This document shows positions 26,475 through 41,719 of a stretch of 64,000 nucleotides of DNA, piece by piece (position 1 is the first letter of the stretch; each line of letters begins with the position of its first letter). The DNA is from Chrysomallon squamiferum (Eukaryota > Mollusca > Gastropoda > Neomphalida > Peltospiridae). The stretch spans positions 4,419,764-4,483,763 of the forward strand of contig CM022670.1 of assembly GCA_012295275.1 (NCBI GenBank), in the 5' to 3' direction. The position numbers were made by a program, and so were the translations under genes. The notes beneath the pieces were generated by a model. The model searched no databases and was not told the DNA's origin. It saw only the letters and a list, made by a program, of their open reading frames with translations.

Positions 26475-28450
26475 TGAAGTAGCGAAATAAAAAAATATTT
26501 TTTAATAAAATAATTTTGTTTATTTATTTTATCGTTAATAACAATATATAATACCCCACGCACATACAAATTTTATTGTGTGAGTTTTTTTTTTACTTCA
26601 CACTGATTATATGCTGAATAAATTGGTTGTATTTGTCAGAAAAATGATAACTGATTACCTATCAATCGGCTTATATGTTTTTATTGATGGTGCGATGTTA
26701 AATGTTTATTCATTTATTCATTCCTCTCTGTATTCACCGATTTATATGTTCATTATAATAAAAAATGTAATGATAATTTTAATGGGTTTATAGAAATACG
26801 CACAGCGAAGAGCCGTTTGACAAGGATACTAAAATAACAGCAATAAATTGAATGAAGACAGAGCTGAAAATATATTTCCTGAAAACAACAGCTGTTTCTT
26901 TAATTAAATAGTAAATTATTATTAGTAGTAGCAGCAGTCTGTTATACTGCTACTGCTGTTATCACTACTTCTACTACTACTACTTAATAATAATAATAAT
27001 AATAATAATAATAGTGACAAATAAAGAATTAATAAAAGTGACAAAATAAGGAATCACAGACATTTTTCTTATTACTAATGTCCATTATTTATGGACGCTT
27101 ATATGTATATGTATATATGTATATACTGCGCGTGTCTATCCATATAATTATGCTAATATTAACACAATAGCAAAACAACAGGAGCAACTTTATGCTAACT
27201 GCTGCAAATAACATTAACAAAATAAACACACTTCAGAATTTTATTTCTGTCTATTTTTCTTTTTTTTAAAATAAATTATTCATTACGGTTGCCTTCATAT
27301 CTCAAACGTATCTCGAAACAGAAATACTTCACGTCCAAATTTAGACATCAAAGTCGTAGCTGAACTGGTTACGCCAGCCTGGGGCATGATCCTCTCAGTC
27401 TCTGTCTCTCTCTGTCTCTCTCTCGCTTTCACTCTGTACCGAAGGTGATTCAGTTTGAAGGCGGATTCAAAGTCGTTTCCTGTGGACACAGGCAAGTGTC
27501 ATCCTCATTACTGGCGAAGCTACCGGCTCTACGCGCCCTGGGGTCCAGCCAGGCCTCCGATAGTGTCAGTGGTGACACTACAAAGGGTTCACGCCATGGG
27601 GTCAAGTTTTGACTTGGCGAAGGTGTCGCTTCTGTAATGGGAAAGAATGCGGCCTCCAGCAAGAGACTGTTATTAATAAGAGAAAATTTGCATTATCGTC
27701 GTAAAAATAGAAGGCGAAAAGAATGAATATAAAAGAAAACTTGTTAATTGTTTCTTTGTAAGCTGAGTTGATCTTGTTTTTTTTGTTGTTTTTTTCGATA
27801 TGAAGGAATGATTGTGGTGTGCAGAAATAGAAATAACAAGCGAGCGATTCAAATTAATGCATTTTTACTTGGAAAAAAAATGTTGATGAAAAGATAAATC
27901 CGTATTGTTTTAGTAATAACAGTCTGTTTCGGCATTTCTTTTTTTTTTTTCTTCTTCTTTTATCTTCCTAATGTATATTTATGTATCTGTCAGTCTGTTT
28001 ATTTATTTAAATACTTATATGTATATATTTTTTTTTTTTTTTTTTATTATTATTTTTTTGTTTATTGACTCAGTGCACACCTACACAAGGGATATTTTCA
28101 ATTTTGTCTCAAGAGAATTTAAACTGCATCGTGCTTCCCTCTCTTGTTGTAATGATTTCACAGTTAAAATGCATAATAAAATATTGATTGATTTATTTCT
28201 TTTCAAAATAATGTTTATTTCATTATGAAACAAATTTTATATACATTTTACAAAAGTATCTTGCCAATTTTAAAAAACAGTGCACGCTTTAATAAAATGA
28301 CAGAAATAGAAAATAATAATAATCGTTGAACAAAATAAATAAATAAATAAAATAAAATCTTTAAAAATTGTAATCATTGTTTCGCTTTTGTAGATATAAC
28401 AACAGCACCGGCAACATAACAACAACAACAGCAATAATAATAACAATAAA

Positions 28451-28481
<31 letters not shown>

Positions 28482-29143
28482 TGAAATTAATAATGCAACA
28501 GTAATTATATTATCAGTGACAAACATAACGTCATCGGCAATATCATAACACCATCAGTAACAACGACAAAAAAAAAAAAAAAACCTTTACCTTAAACACA
28601 TTTCAAAAATACCTAGTTCGAATACAGCCATTGTTCAAAAACGTTCAAGCTCATCGGCATTTAAAATGAATCTTTTGAAATCGTTTTATTTTTTAAAGAG
28701 AAATTTTAAATAATTCAAAAGGAATCAATACAAGTATTGGATTGCGAAGACAGTATTTTATCACATTAATATTGCTGCAAATGAATCAAACTATCAAGTT
28801 AATGTATTTGTTTGAGGTAATGCTTTTATCACGTAATCGTGATGTCATGAATGGCTGAATCTTGTAACGAGGAATTCTATTGGCTTCAATCAGCGAATTA
28901 AACAGCAGATTGATTTTGTGATTTAGACCCTTGAAACCATCCCATTGTTACCGGGCTGCGGCAGTGATGAAACACGTATACTGTGTGTAATACAATGCTT
29001 AATGCAAATACGAAGAAGGAGAAGAAGAAAAAACAGAAAATGTTTCCGAATAATGGGTAGATGATTAATGGCGATGTCATATTACGTAAAACATTTAAAC
29101 TGCAATTGGAGATGAAAATATAAATCAATTATTTTTAAGTACA

Positions 29144-29175
<32 letters not shown>

Positions 29176-29423
29176 GTTAAGTTTTTTTTTTTTTTTTTTA
29201 ATTGTTAAGTTAAGGTAAATAATCTTGCTGCAACTGTTGCTACTGCTATTTATATTATATAAACAAAAACTATTTAAACAATACACATACGCACAAGCAC
29301 AAACACTTGCAAGCACTCGTGTGTGTTTCCAGATATATACTACATACAATAAATAATTTTACTTGCTAATGTATGCATGTATGTTCGTATGTGTATGTGT
29401 GATGTGTGTTGTATGTATGTCTG

Positions 29424-29455
<32 letters not shown>

Positions 29456-29475
29456 TGTATGTATGTATGTATGTA

Positions 29476-29518
<43 letters not shown>
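29424..29518. repeat. (ATGT)n followed by (GT)n
   Basis: A tetranucleotide array switching at about 29480 to a GT array. Confidence 0.95.
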
Positions 29519-29520
<2 letters not shown>

Positions 29521-29673
29521 CGTGTGTTGTTTTTGTTTGAGTTTTGTCTTAACCAGTCGTTAGGTTGGCCTAATATGAATCCACAAAACCAGTTTGTGTA
29601 AGTGCGGGTAGCCTGTTTTGATGTAAATAGGGATTTTCTAATTTAAAAAAAAAAAAAAATTAATTTTATTTTA

Positions 29674-29798
<125 letters not shown>

Positions 29799-30120
29799 TT
29801 TATTTATTTTTTATACATTTTTTGTACCAAGAACCAACTATATTGAACATGGAGCAGGGTATACCAAGTAATAAAACTGAATTAGTTTATTCGTAATTCA
29901 ATCGTAATTATTTCTGCATTTAGTATGTTATTTATTACATTAATAACTGATGATAAATCGACAAAAGAGTACGGATTTATCGAATAATCTCTGATTAATA
30001 ATTTCTAGATTCTAGTTAAAGATAAACAAATGGCTACCGATTAAATAAACGGCGCCGACATGTAACAGGAATAAATATTAGATCCATTAATACACTCAAC
30101 CTTCCTGACACACCAGTTTA

Positions 30121-30398
<278 letters not shown>

Positions 30399-31080
30399 TA
30401 GTAATAGTAATAAAAGTATATTATACTGAATGAAAAATTACCAACAGAACGAGAAACCTACAGACGAAGCAACGAAAGATGCGGATTCTGTAATTAGTTT
30501 ATAAATGTCGTTACTCACTGGAAAGGAACGAGTTTATGGTGAACGACTGTGATGATGGCAATACGAATCCTTTTGGGAGAAAGAAATAAAATTTACTAAA
30601 GACAGTAATTTGGTTTAATACGTGTTCTGTGTATCATTGTATGTCTGCATATCTTTTTTTTTCTTTTTGTCTGTCTGTCTCGCTGTCTATCTGTCTCGAT
30701 TCCAACAACGTCAAAAATATTTGATTTTGTCCGGGAATTCCTAAGGCTTGGAAAAGATTGAAGTGCAATCCTGGCTGTTATCTGATGTTGCAGATAAAAG
30801 AAATTTATCTCCATTTTTAGAAGCTTAAGGGCAGAAGTTTAAATATTATACCACCAAGGCGAATTACGACAATGAAAAATGAATACATAAAAAGTAATCA
30901 ATAGATAAACAAACAAGCGGTAAATTGATGCATGTAAATAAGACATTTATGATTATACGGAAGGTATTAAAAGAAGAAGATAGAAAAAATAAGAATAATT
31001 AATAAACCGAAATGGATATATTGATAAATGGATTACGAAAGAGATGTGTCTCGTCTTATATATATACATATATTATATTT

Positions 31081-31111
<31 letters not shown>

Positions 31112-34100
31112 GAGAAAGAAGTAAATGTAGATAGTTAAATAACAGAAGCAGATATTACATGGAACAATCCATATAAAGGTCTGAAAGAAAATTAACTACA
31201 GTAAAGCAAATCAACTTAATGAAATGAAGAGCATACTGACATGTAGATAACGATCATGACATCATTTGTCAATTATATCTTAAAAACGAAGACATTAGCA
31301 CTGCACCGGTTCATTAAGTCAAAAATTTGAGAACATTTTCGTTTTTGAAAAGGATAAAAAAAAATTAAATATCAGTAAGATCTTTGTATCGCACGGACAG
31401 AAACGTACTAACAATGGGGACCCATTTGCGACCAATTAGGAAAGCATTCGACGCAGTTCATTCATATTATTAACTTCAAATTGAACGCTTTAACTCCGTC
31501 CGTAAAAACTCAATTTACGGAACATAACACGCTGAGTGTTTCTAATTCAAGCGACAAAGGCACTAAAGTGTTTACCCTCAGAATTACACCTGCATGGCAT
31601 CCCTTTGATCGACTCCTCGCTGAACAGGTAATCTCTACTTTGCAGAAACAATTATGGACTGTAAACAAATTTGTTTTGTTTCAAAACAGTCTCTCTTGGA
31701 TCTTGAAATGCAGACGAAGGCTAAGCTGAATACTAATGAAATATTTTTTTCTCTCTGACTGACAGATGGAAGACGTTTCTAAGGAAGTCGATGTTTGTTT
31801 GACAACATTACAATGGCAGTCTGCGTCCAATATTTTTTCCCCTACATTGCGGCTTGTGTGCTGAGTCCAAGCGCGAACTAAATGATGCGACGCTGTCATT
31901 GTACTGACGGAAAGAAGAACCTGAATCAGGTGCTGCCGTAGTCGTGGTTTCAATGCCACGGCTGGCACGATGGCCTCCGGGGTCACTGGAAGGTGTCTGT
32001 GTACAAGGTATTATAGACTTGTGAGACGAGACGACGTAGCATGTGTTGTGTGAAGCTGCCCACCTGCGTTTGCTTTGAGTGGAAACACAAGTTGTGGCTT
32101 GCTGCTGCAAACATGAAGTTGCTTGCCCAATTTTTAAATTATTGATGACAACAGTAAAGCAAATGTTTTGTAAATTTTAATAATATTCATAACGGTTTGT
32201 CGTGACAATAATTATTTGTTCAAAAGTGTAATCACGGCTGAAGTAGAACAAGAAAAAGAAAATGAAAATATAGAAGAAGAAGAATAAAATATCATTTTCA
32301 GTTTTGCAGACATAATATTTCTAAATAAGTACTGATCGTTCTAGTCATATTACAGTGTTTAAACATAATATTAATAGTTTATCCAGCACAAATGAAACAA
32401 TACTTTATTTATAATTAAAATTACCATCATTATCATTGCAACCAGGTTGATGATTATTTACTTTTTTATTTTTGTATTTTTTCAATAAATTTTATTTTTG
32501 TTTGATGAAGCCTGATTTTTATGCTGCGATTTTTAAAAGAACACCAATAAATAAATAAATAAATAAATGAATAAATACGAAGAAAAAGAAATATTTCAAA
32601 TAGGGTTATTATTTAAGTAAGAAACAATTCTTCCATATCTTTTGCACTGATTAATATTTACCCAGATCTCATCAGCAGTATCATATTAACCTTTAACCTA
32701 GATGCTATCAATACTGGTAGAGCAAATATTATCAAAACTCAAGATGCGAAAGCTTTCTTATTGTGGGTTTTGAATCGTTATATCCTTCACTAATAATTAT
32801 TTTTGGAACGAAAAATTCCCAAACATTCAATGTGTAACAACTACAAATTTTGTATTTTTAAACTTTCAGCGTTAACATCGTTTGAAAGGAAACGCGATCT
32901 CTGACAGCAAACACATATTTAAACTCTATTACATTCTCAGCATTGTCCGGCATACGATTGAGAGATAGAATATCCAATAAGGGTGCTGCCTTTCACACTT
33001 TGGAAAACATCGCTTTAGAAACTGTAGATGCGAGGACTACCCCAGGGTTTCACCTTGCCGCCCTTCTTGTTAATAGAACTCTTGGTCAGCTCGGGTGTAT
33101 TACCAAACTGCGTGTCTCTGGACAACGAGTCAAGTGATTATGAAAACAGAAAACACACACATGACGAAGGTGTTTAGCTCTGAGTAGTGGACATGTGGTT
33201 AAGTTCGCGTTTGACCTCTCAACCCGATACAGCTGACTCTTGCTAATTAGATGCTGAAGCACACCCGAATAAAAGATACAAGAGTGCGCTTGGCGAGTCT
33301 ATGCTTTCCACCTCTTGTTTTTGTGGACAATGGCGTCGGAAAGAGTCGACAGACGGCAATTATCAGCTTGTTTTCAGATGATGTACTGCTGAAACTTTTT
33401 TTTTGTTCTTTAGGAATTTCTTCTTTTAAAGAAAAAAAAAAAAAATGAAAATAGTATGACCTTTCTCGTTTATTTATAGTTTCAGTAAGACAGTGTGTTG
33501 ACAGAAATCCAACTCTGTTTCGTTTGGACATGTGTGTGTATGGGTGTGCATATGTTTGTGAGTTTGCATTGTTTTTATTTGGTGTTAAATTTCATGGTTA
33601 TAAGAATTGACAGCTTCTTCTGGATATAAGCAACTAGCCTAAAGTTTATCTTCTTAAAATAAATAGAAATAAAAATAAAATAAAATAAAGCAGAAGAATA
33701 TATTAAGTCATAATTAATGATGATGATGACGGGATAATAATTTTACTGATGTTGTCGACATTAACAAAAAGAAGATCAATCAATTATGATATTGATGATC
33801 TTGGCAAGAAGAAGAAGAAAAAGAAGAAGAGAAACGTACAAGAACAACTGATTCATTTCACAATGAAATATCCTTTATGACAAATTTCAGATGACAGTTT
33901 TAGTGGTTTAGCGAATTTGCAAAATTAGTGTTCTGGTAATATTAGACTAAGTTTCAATATTGTTAAAATCAGTATAAACTAATTATTATTAAGTATGCTT
34001 TCTCTAATATATGTAATACTCAGCTATTAAACAGATTACACTAAGGAGTGTATACATGAAAACACATAATTAGTAGACAAAGGTTTATTGTTAACATCAT

Positions 34101-36501
34101 TAGCATTAATCAGCATTAATAAACATCGATGTCCTTTAGCTCTCATGCCCACAGCGACGTCGCTGCTTTGTTGTTTCAGCAACAGCAGTGCTGTGGTCAT
34201 CTGCATATCCTCGGCTTGGTAGGCGTCCACTGGGCAGTTAGTTGTCGCATTAATCAAGCATGAATCCCCGGAAGATGGACTGGCCATTCTCAGACCAGTC
34301 CCTTATCAGCGGTTTGCTTGTACACATCCAGCAGTCGAGTCGGCTTCTGAAGTTTAATCTTGTCTCCGTGCAACATTTGGTGTATAATTATCTCCAGACA
34401 CAGAATGAAAAAGCCATACATCTTCCCAGACACCTGCTGGACGAGCGTCCAAGTCTGTTTGTTAACAGAAGAGCTCGCCACGCGTGTTCAGAAGCGCCCT
34501 CTACATTTGGTGTTACTGCCAAGACAAAGCTTCTGTGGGGTCGGTAATGACATGCGTAAGAATGACGCGACGATGTTGTTTTGTCCAGGGGCTGTTTTGT
34601 AACAACAACCCAAACTTTAACCTCGGTAATTAATTGGAAACCCCGGCTATGTGTGTGAGTCTAGAGCTTGTTATCGTGTGGACAATTACTGTTTCAAATT
34701 ACAAGGGAGACGAACAGAAATAAAAGCTCTTTTGTGAATTCGTGGAATCGATATTGTTGAGATTCTCCGTTTAAATGTCTGCTGGTGTCAAGCAGGAATT
34801 TAATGTTTGTTTTCGAGAATTGAGACAAGGCATTCTCTGCAATAATATTGTTGTAAATGATTATGTTTGTTTATGCATTTGTTAATTTTGTAAAAGCTGC
34901 AACAAATTTTAGAAAAACAAACAAAAATAATCCCCCCAAAAAACAAAGAAACAAAGAAAGAAAAAAAACAACAACAAAAAACAATAAATAAATAACTAAA
35001 TTAAGGAGTAAATATATAAACAGCAACGACAATAGCAAAACAATCCCAACAGAGTATAACAACAACAACAACAATAATAATAAACTATTTCGTTTTGGAT
35101 ATTTATAATAAAACTCGAGATAGTAAATTTGGACGAATGCATCTTAAACCTCTGTGTCAGTTGTCCAGCGGTCAATATCCCTGTCCAATTTACAGTTTAG
35201 CCGACACTAAATAAAATTCGTTCTAGCCTTTAGGCATGAGTAAACTGAATAAATGATGTTTCCAGTTTTGTGTCAGCTAAATGCTCTGTAGATTAACCAT
35301 TATTTATATTCAACAAAGAACAATAATTTCCCTTGTTTTTATGTCAACCTTGATAGAAATGTTGTAAATTGTAGCAAATAAAGTGTTTGCCCAAAATAAT
35401 CAGCTAGCGAAGAAAAGTATTAGACACATGTGTAGACAGAAGCAATGAGTTATTCTGAAGTATTTTAGTATAATTTTATCTTATGTCAACATATAGAAAA
35501 CCTGATTTTCGTTTCTAATGTTACCAAGATAAAATAAGAAAAACAAGAAAATATCAAGGGAAGATAAATAAATAAATAAATGAATAAATAAATCAACGAT
35601 GACAATTATGATTATTATCAAGACTAATAATCGAAAAAGAAAGCGACTGAAATACAAGACGAGAAATAGCTGGAGACAGCAAGAATAAACAGATACATGT
35701 CTGTGTTAACTCGTTACAGTTCATTTTGTATCAGAAGCAGATGATTTAGGAAATAATAACAACATTTTTCAAACGCCCCTTCTCGTGAACAAACCACATT
35801 TATTAAGGTCATGCAGCCCACTCTGTCATATTTGGGGATTAGTATTTTCGAATAAGCCTTTAATCCTGGATAAATGTAACGGTCCATCAAGTCAAATGTT
35901 TGGTCAGCGAGACGCTGGTCTTAAGAATGCATCAAGATAGAACATCCGAGCATTGCAATTAGTCGCCATTTGTCTGAAACACGAGTCTTTTCCACGACTG
36001 CCGTTTAAACAGACACGAGACAAGCGAAACCGGATCCGGAAGAGCATCCATTTAAATAAGCAGTGAGTGATCTGTTAAGTGACAAGTGGATTAGAAAGCT
36101 GTAGTGAATTTAAAAAAAAAAAAAAAAAAAAAAAACGAACGAAAAGAAACCCGAACTCTCATTAGACCTTGGTATCCAAAATGTCATGATGGCAACTGCA
36201 AATTCTGTCTTTGAAGGATGAGAATGATGATGTCAGTGACGATGATCTAGTAGCAGAAAGCAGAATAATATTATCATAAATTTTCAACAAAAATATTAAC
36301 TATGTTAATGAAATAAATGAATGTTAATATGCCGACATTTTCCTGAAATGTGTAACTAAATAAATGAAAATTTAAACAGAGTACATATTTTCATGAGCTT
36401 ATTTATTACAAGTTTTCATACTCGGTTTTTTTTTTTTTTTTTTTTTTGGTTTTCTGTAATGATTATGACATATATGTAATATACAGCTAACAAAGGTATG
36501 T

Positions 36502-36620
36502 GTCAGGATGGCCGAGCGGTCTAAGGCGCCAGACTCAAGGTTTGTTACCTTCACGTATTAAACGTGAACGAGTGTTCTGGTCCACGAATGTGGGCGTGGG
36601 TTCAAATCCCACTTCTGACA
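36502..36620 (+). tRNA. tRNA-Leu(CAA) with 35-nt intron
   Basis: The 7-bp acceptor stem is GTCAGGA with TTCTGAC and discriminator A. The D-arm A-box is GGCCGAGCGGTCTAAGGC. The anticodon stem CCAGA/TCTGG brackets a loop with CAA at 36536-36538. An intron of 35 nt (36540-36574) sits one base 3' of the anticodon, the usual place. Variable arm and T-arm (GTGGGTTCAAATCCCAC) are intact. Mature length is 84 nt, class II. A long T run from 36625 serves as Pol III terminator. It decodes UUG. Confidence 0.96.
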
Positions 36621-37469
36621 ATCCTTTTTTTTTTTTTTTTTATCGTTTTCCTTTCTTCATAAGTAAATAAATAAATACAGGTGTATAAATTATTATCTTT
36701 ATTGTTCACAAATACCAATAATCCATCACCGTACCTCTTGCTACTACTACTTCTTATATTTTAATACCTTTAAGTATAAACTGAATAATTATCATCATCG
36801 TCGTCTCTGTCTTACGCTTCGTTTTGCATAGCAGTAACATTCACATCTGACTCTCTTTAAACGTGTAACTCGCTACGTATCAACTTAGTCCAGTAAAAGC
36901 TGATAGAAATAACTTCCCTTTGTTTGATCGATGAATTATTTTCCGCCGCGTCAACATATTGACATATACCTACAAGAATGTAACAGTTGTTTCCCTTTAA
37001 TTATTGCGGTCTACTTACTTACCACCACTTGTTAACATAGGATCTTTGTCATAAGCTTTCGTGAAAGGTATAGCGGTATCTGGGCATTAACGCTGTTTTT
37101 AATGGAGGTTTTATGAAGACATATTAGACTGACATATTTCATTATTTCATTATGAATTTATTATCCGATTAATACTGTCATATATGTTTCTGCTTTCCCG
37201 TCGACCGACCAAACAAAGATTATCTGGTAATTTCACATAGTTATATACATATACATAAATCAATGCACACATACCAACAATCTGGAGAACATAAATTATA
37301 ATAAATTGAAGAAACTGTAAGCAATTAATATTAATAGTTTTCGTGCATGCATTTAAGTATGTAAAAATCTGAAATTAGAGGGGCAGAAGCAAATAAAAAA
37401 GGAAAGAATGAAAGAAAGAAAACAAAAACCAACAAAATCCAAGCATTGATCACGGAAATAAACGAAACT

Positions 37470-37590
37470 CTGAATGGGTGACTGATGACTAATGAATGAA
37501 TGATGAATCGCTGGATGACGAGTGATTCAAAAAGTGAATAATGAATGATGAATGACTGATGAGTGATTCAACGAATCATGAATAATGAAA
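37470..37590. repeat. Short tandem repeat, unit about 41 bp
   Basis: AGTGATTCAA at 37521 and 37562 sits in similar GATGA/AATGA-rich surroundings, giving roughly two and a half units. Confidence 0.5.
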
Positions 37591-38036
37591 GAATTATGTA
37601 AAGCTTGTTTAGCGCATACATATTTATCACGTATCTCTCAGAAGACTGTTTAACGAGAGAGGAAACTATGTGATCTATTCCTGCTGTATACACTAATGTA
37701 TGCAGTTTTGTCATAACAGAAAATAAACCTGAATATTTAATTAACGATCTGAATAAATGAATGTTTAACGACACCTCTGTATATTGTTTGCATTATCTTT
37801 TATTAATTCTCGTCATGTCATTTCAAAATGACAGTATGAAAGAAGAAATCTGCTGTGTCCAGTTTTACAGTTTCGTCTAATAAGCAGTACCCAAAGGATG
37901 CCTCGACATACACAGACTCACTGGTTCCTGAGTAATGTACCAGTAATTGTTGTCTAGAACCATAATCTTCGATTCTTTTTTAGAATTTAGAAGCCATAGC
38001 TATATCTTCATTACAATCATCATCATCATCACAATT

Positions 38037-38070
38037 ATTATTATTATTATTTATTTATTTTTTTTTTTTA

Positions 38071-38165
<95 letters not shown>
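38037..38165. repeat. (ATT)n microsatellite
   Basis: ATT array of about 130 bp with a T run near its start. Confidence 0.96.
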
Positions 38166-38850
38166 GGAGACATTCTTTAATATCATTGAAAAATAAGTAT
38201 AGAAAGATCAAAGAATATGTGTCTGCCGAAATTCAAACAATTGTCTTCAGACCTGCTAATACTTTTTCTTCTTTTGTCATCTTAACCTGTAATTCCGAGT
38301 AAAATAATTCTGTTATTCTATTCCTGGAGCAAGTGACTTTAACTTGACATTTCGTTTCTATTAAGTTTATCGTATACGCCGTGCTTCACTGAGACAAATT
38401 GTATTCGATTATCGGGATCCCTTTAGTTGTTAATACGGAATCGCTTTGTCCAAATGTTTTCAGAGATAATGGACGCAGGAGTGTATTTATTCTAAAAACA
38501 TTTTTCTTTTCGTTCTTATTTTATAAGGGAATGTCATCGAAATATTTGCTAAAAGTCAGAACGTCTTAGTGGGCCATCTGAGGACAAGGCACAAGTGTTT
38601 TGAGATCGCGGTGCACATGAAGCAGTAATTCAATTTGTAACTGTGTCGTAGAATAACAGAAAAGAAGAAACTGGGAGAAAGAAAAAAAACATTAATGAAG
38701 AAAACAAGAAGACAGGAAAACAAGGAAGATCGGAGAGTGAATAAAACAGAGAAAGCGAAACAGAAGAAAGAAAAATCGAAGGAGGAAAACAAAATGGAAA
38801 AAGGAAGAGGAAAAATGAAGAAGTAGAAAACAAAGAAAACGAAGAATATT

Positions 38851-38891
38851 GAAGAAGAAGAAGAAGAAGAAGAAGAAGAAGAAGAAGAAGA
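38851..38891. repeat. (GAA)n microsatellite
   Basis: About 13 GAA units inside a long purine-rich strand (38650-38900). Confidence 0.93.
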
Positions 38892-40850
38892 CATGAAAGT
38901 AGTAATGTGCATAAATATAAGGACAGGAATAAATAAATAAATTATATCATACAGTTTTGCTAAGAGTCCTTTTTCAGTCTTGTTTGTAATAGAATAAACT
39001 TTATTAATTTTCAAATGAAATACAAGATTCTAGCAAACGGCAAGACGTAAGTCAATATAACAACCTATTTACTATTTATTTTAAAGATAGCTATATAAAC
39101 AACACAGCATTTTGATTTAGAATATAACTGCTACTGAAATTTTCTTCACAATCCCCACGCAAATAACAACAATAATAATAATAATAATAATAATAAATAA
39201 TAACAAAAATATGTTGATCATAATAATTTTAAGTTTTTATTAAGTCCATTCAAATAAAAGTAGCAAAACAGAAAAAAAAAACCAATAGTAAGAAGCTACT
39301 AAATAATATACAGGTTTTTAAAAGCAGTACGAGAGAAATAAATATATAAAAAAATAATACCAACAGCAATAAAATTAAAAAACAACATCAAAACAGTACG
39401 TAATGGTTTATCTTAGCAACAATCCTTACTCCTGTCGCCAGTTTTACCACCGCTTACACATATCAAATTTAAGTGCTGATCAAAAATTGATTCTGCTTTT
39501 CCAACTCTTCAATACTAAATAGCAAATTGATGCTAATATTTTCAGAATAAGATAAAACGGTTCCCATGGGATTTCATTAGGAAAATGTTTCAAATTACGC
39601 ACTGTATACAAAACTCCTGTTCCCAGATTATGGCATTAGTCGTCTCCGTCGAAGATGTTTCATCAATTATTTACAGAAATGTTTTAAAATATTTAAGGAG
39701 ATTTCGCTTGGCCGCGCCATGTTTTTTGTATTGAGAAACGCGCGCGCTAAAACGCTCTGACGACTCTCCGCGAAGTGATCACGTGATGCGTTTTATTGGC
39801 GGTCTCATGCCCGAGTTTTGTGTTTGTGGTTACTCAAAAAAGCCACTTGGTGGCGCGAACGGAATGCTGTGTTTCTTCGCACTTTTCGGTTGTAAGCATG
39901 AAATGTTTAAAGAGCGATTTGACTTGACGACTTCTGCTAACGATTCAGTAAGCATGCAATCATCAGTATCATGATTTGACTCCATCAATGTAGAATCTAA
40001 ATTTAATTATAGTAAATGAAGTGAACTTGTTTTTTGTTTTTCTTTCTTTCTTTCTTTTCTCTTCTCTCTCTCGTCATCCGATCCTTATGTCATTTGATCC
40101 AAAAATACTTAAAAAAAAAAAAAAAAAAAAAACACCCAACAAAGTCTCAACTCGTTAACATCTCTCAATCGACCCTCAACGCACCACTGCCCGTCATTTA
40201 GACAAGATGGCCTCAACCACTAGCTCTATTAACTACGCCAACATCATTAGACGCCGTTGTTGTGGACGTAAATTATGGAAATGACAGCTCCATTTCAATC
40301 AGCGGCACTGCTGGTTATTTTACCAGTTTCAAACAGATGTCATTAATCTTTGAAAGTCAAACATTTTCTGGAGAAGGACAGAACTGTATTGCCGAACAGA
40401 AGATGAAGTCGATGCGGCTAACCAACGCAAATTTGTTCTGATAAGGGATTGGTTAAACTTCTGCTGGAGCTAAAGTAAATACAGCGGTGTCGCTAATGGC
40501 TGTGACGTCGTCGTTAAGATGATGTCTGCGAATTTATTTTGTTTGATTAGGGTAAAGTTAAAACTTTTGAAGTTTTCTTTTTTCTTCTTTCTTTGTTGTT
40601 TAGAGAAGGAGGCAAAACATTATAATTATTGTTAGTAGTTGTAGTTATTGTTGTTGTTGCAGTAATATTAACATTATTATCGTCGTAATCATCATCGTCA
40701 TCATCATCATATTATTAATTATTTTATTTATTTATTTTTATCTATTTATCTATTTGTCTGTATGTCTATTTATTTATTTTACCTAGTTTTATAGTTTTTG
40801 TAATTTGATATTTAAAATACTTGTGTTAATGGTTTTATAATCATTATAGA

Positions 40851-40852
<2 letters not shown>

Positions 40853-40925
<73 letters not shown>
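40853..40925. repeat. (CA)36 microsatellite
   Basis: Perfect CA array. A second, 41649-41719, has one CT interruption. Confidence 0.97.
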
Positions 40926-40927
<2 letters not shown>

Positions 40928-41647
40928 AGACACACGCACACAACGTAATAATAATGTGATGATGATGGTAATTCATACCAGAAACTAATATTTGTGCTTG
41001 CGTAATTATTAATGTACGGTATCACATTCGACAAAAACATAATTAAATAACTGGACTGAGCTACTGAGCGCGACGACAACGTTAATCACACGAAATGGAA
41101 AGTTGAAGCAGACGCGTTGTTGTGAAGTGACGTGAAAATAATATGTTATAATGCATTCAGAACTGCATCTGTTGAACAGTCTCTAATTCTGTGGCAATTG
41201 TAGATATTTTGTGAATGAATTCATACGGACAGAAGCTTAGACACACATACATACATACATGCGTGCGTACGTACATAAATACATACGTATATACACACAC
41301 ATATAAGCATATACTACATACAGACATATACATGCCTGTACACTCAAACCTAACATACGTACTCATATATAAAAAAATATAAAAAAAATAAAATAAAATT
41401 AATTAAAAAAAATAAATAAATAATAATAATAATAATAATAAAATAATAAAAAAAATAATAATAATTTCAATTAAAATGAATCTTATATTTTGCACAGCTC
41501 TTAACACTGTGATTTATAAACGTTTTAAATGTTTGTGCCATTTTGATATTTAATTTTAATTAAATCATTTTCATACCTCTGCTGATCCGTTTTTAGTATT
41601 GGAGCGTCCTTAAACATTCATTCATGGACTGCATCAGTGAGTGAATG

Positions 41648-41648
<1 letters not shown>

Positions 41649-41700
<52 letters not shown>

Positions 41701-41719
41701 ACACACACACACACACACA
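41649..41719. repeat. (CA)n microsatellite
   Basis: CA array with a single ACTCAC interruption near 41694. Confidence 0.96.

Noticed and set aside
31681-32110. Overlapping minus-strand frames of about 100 codons
   Set aside because: Several frames are open at once and none resembles a known protein. Treated as complex non-coding DNA.
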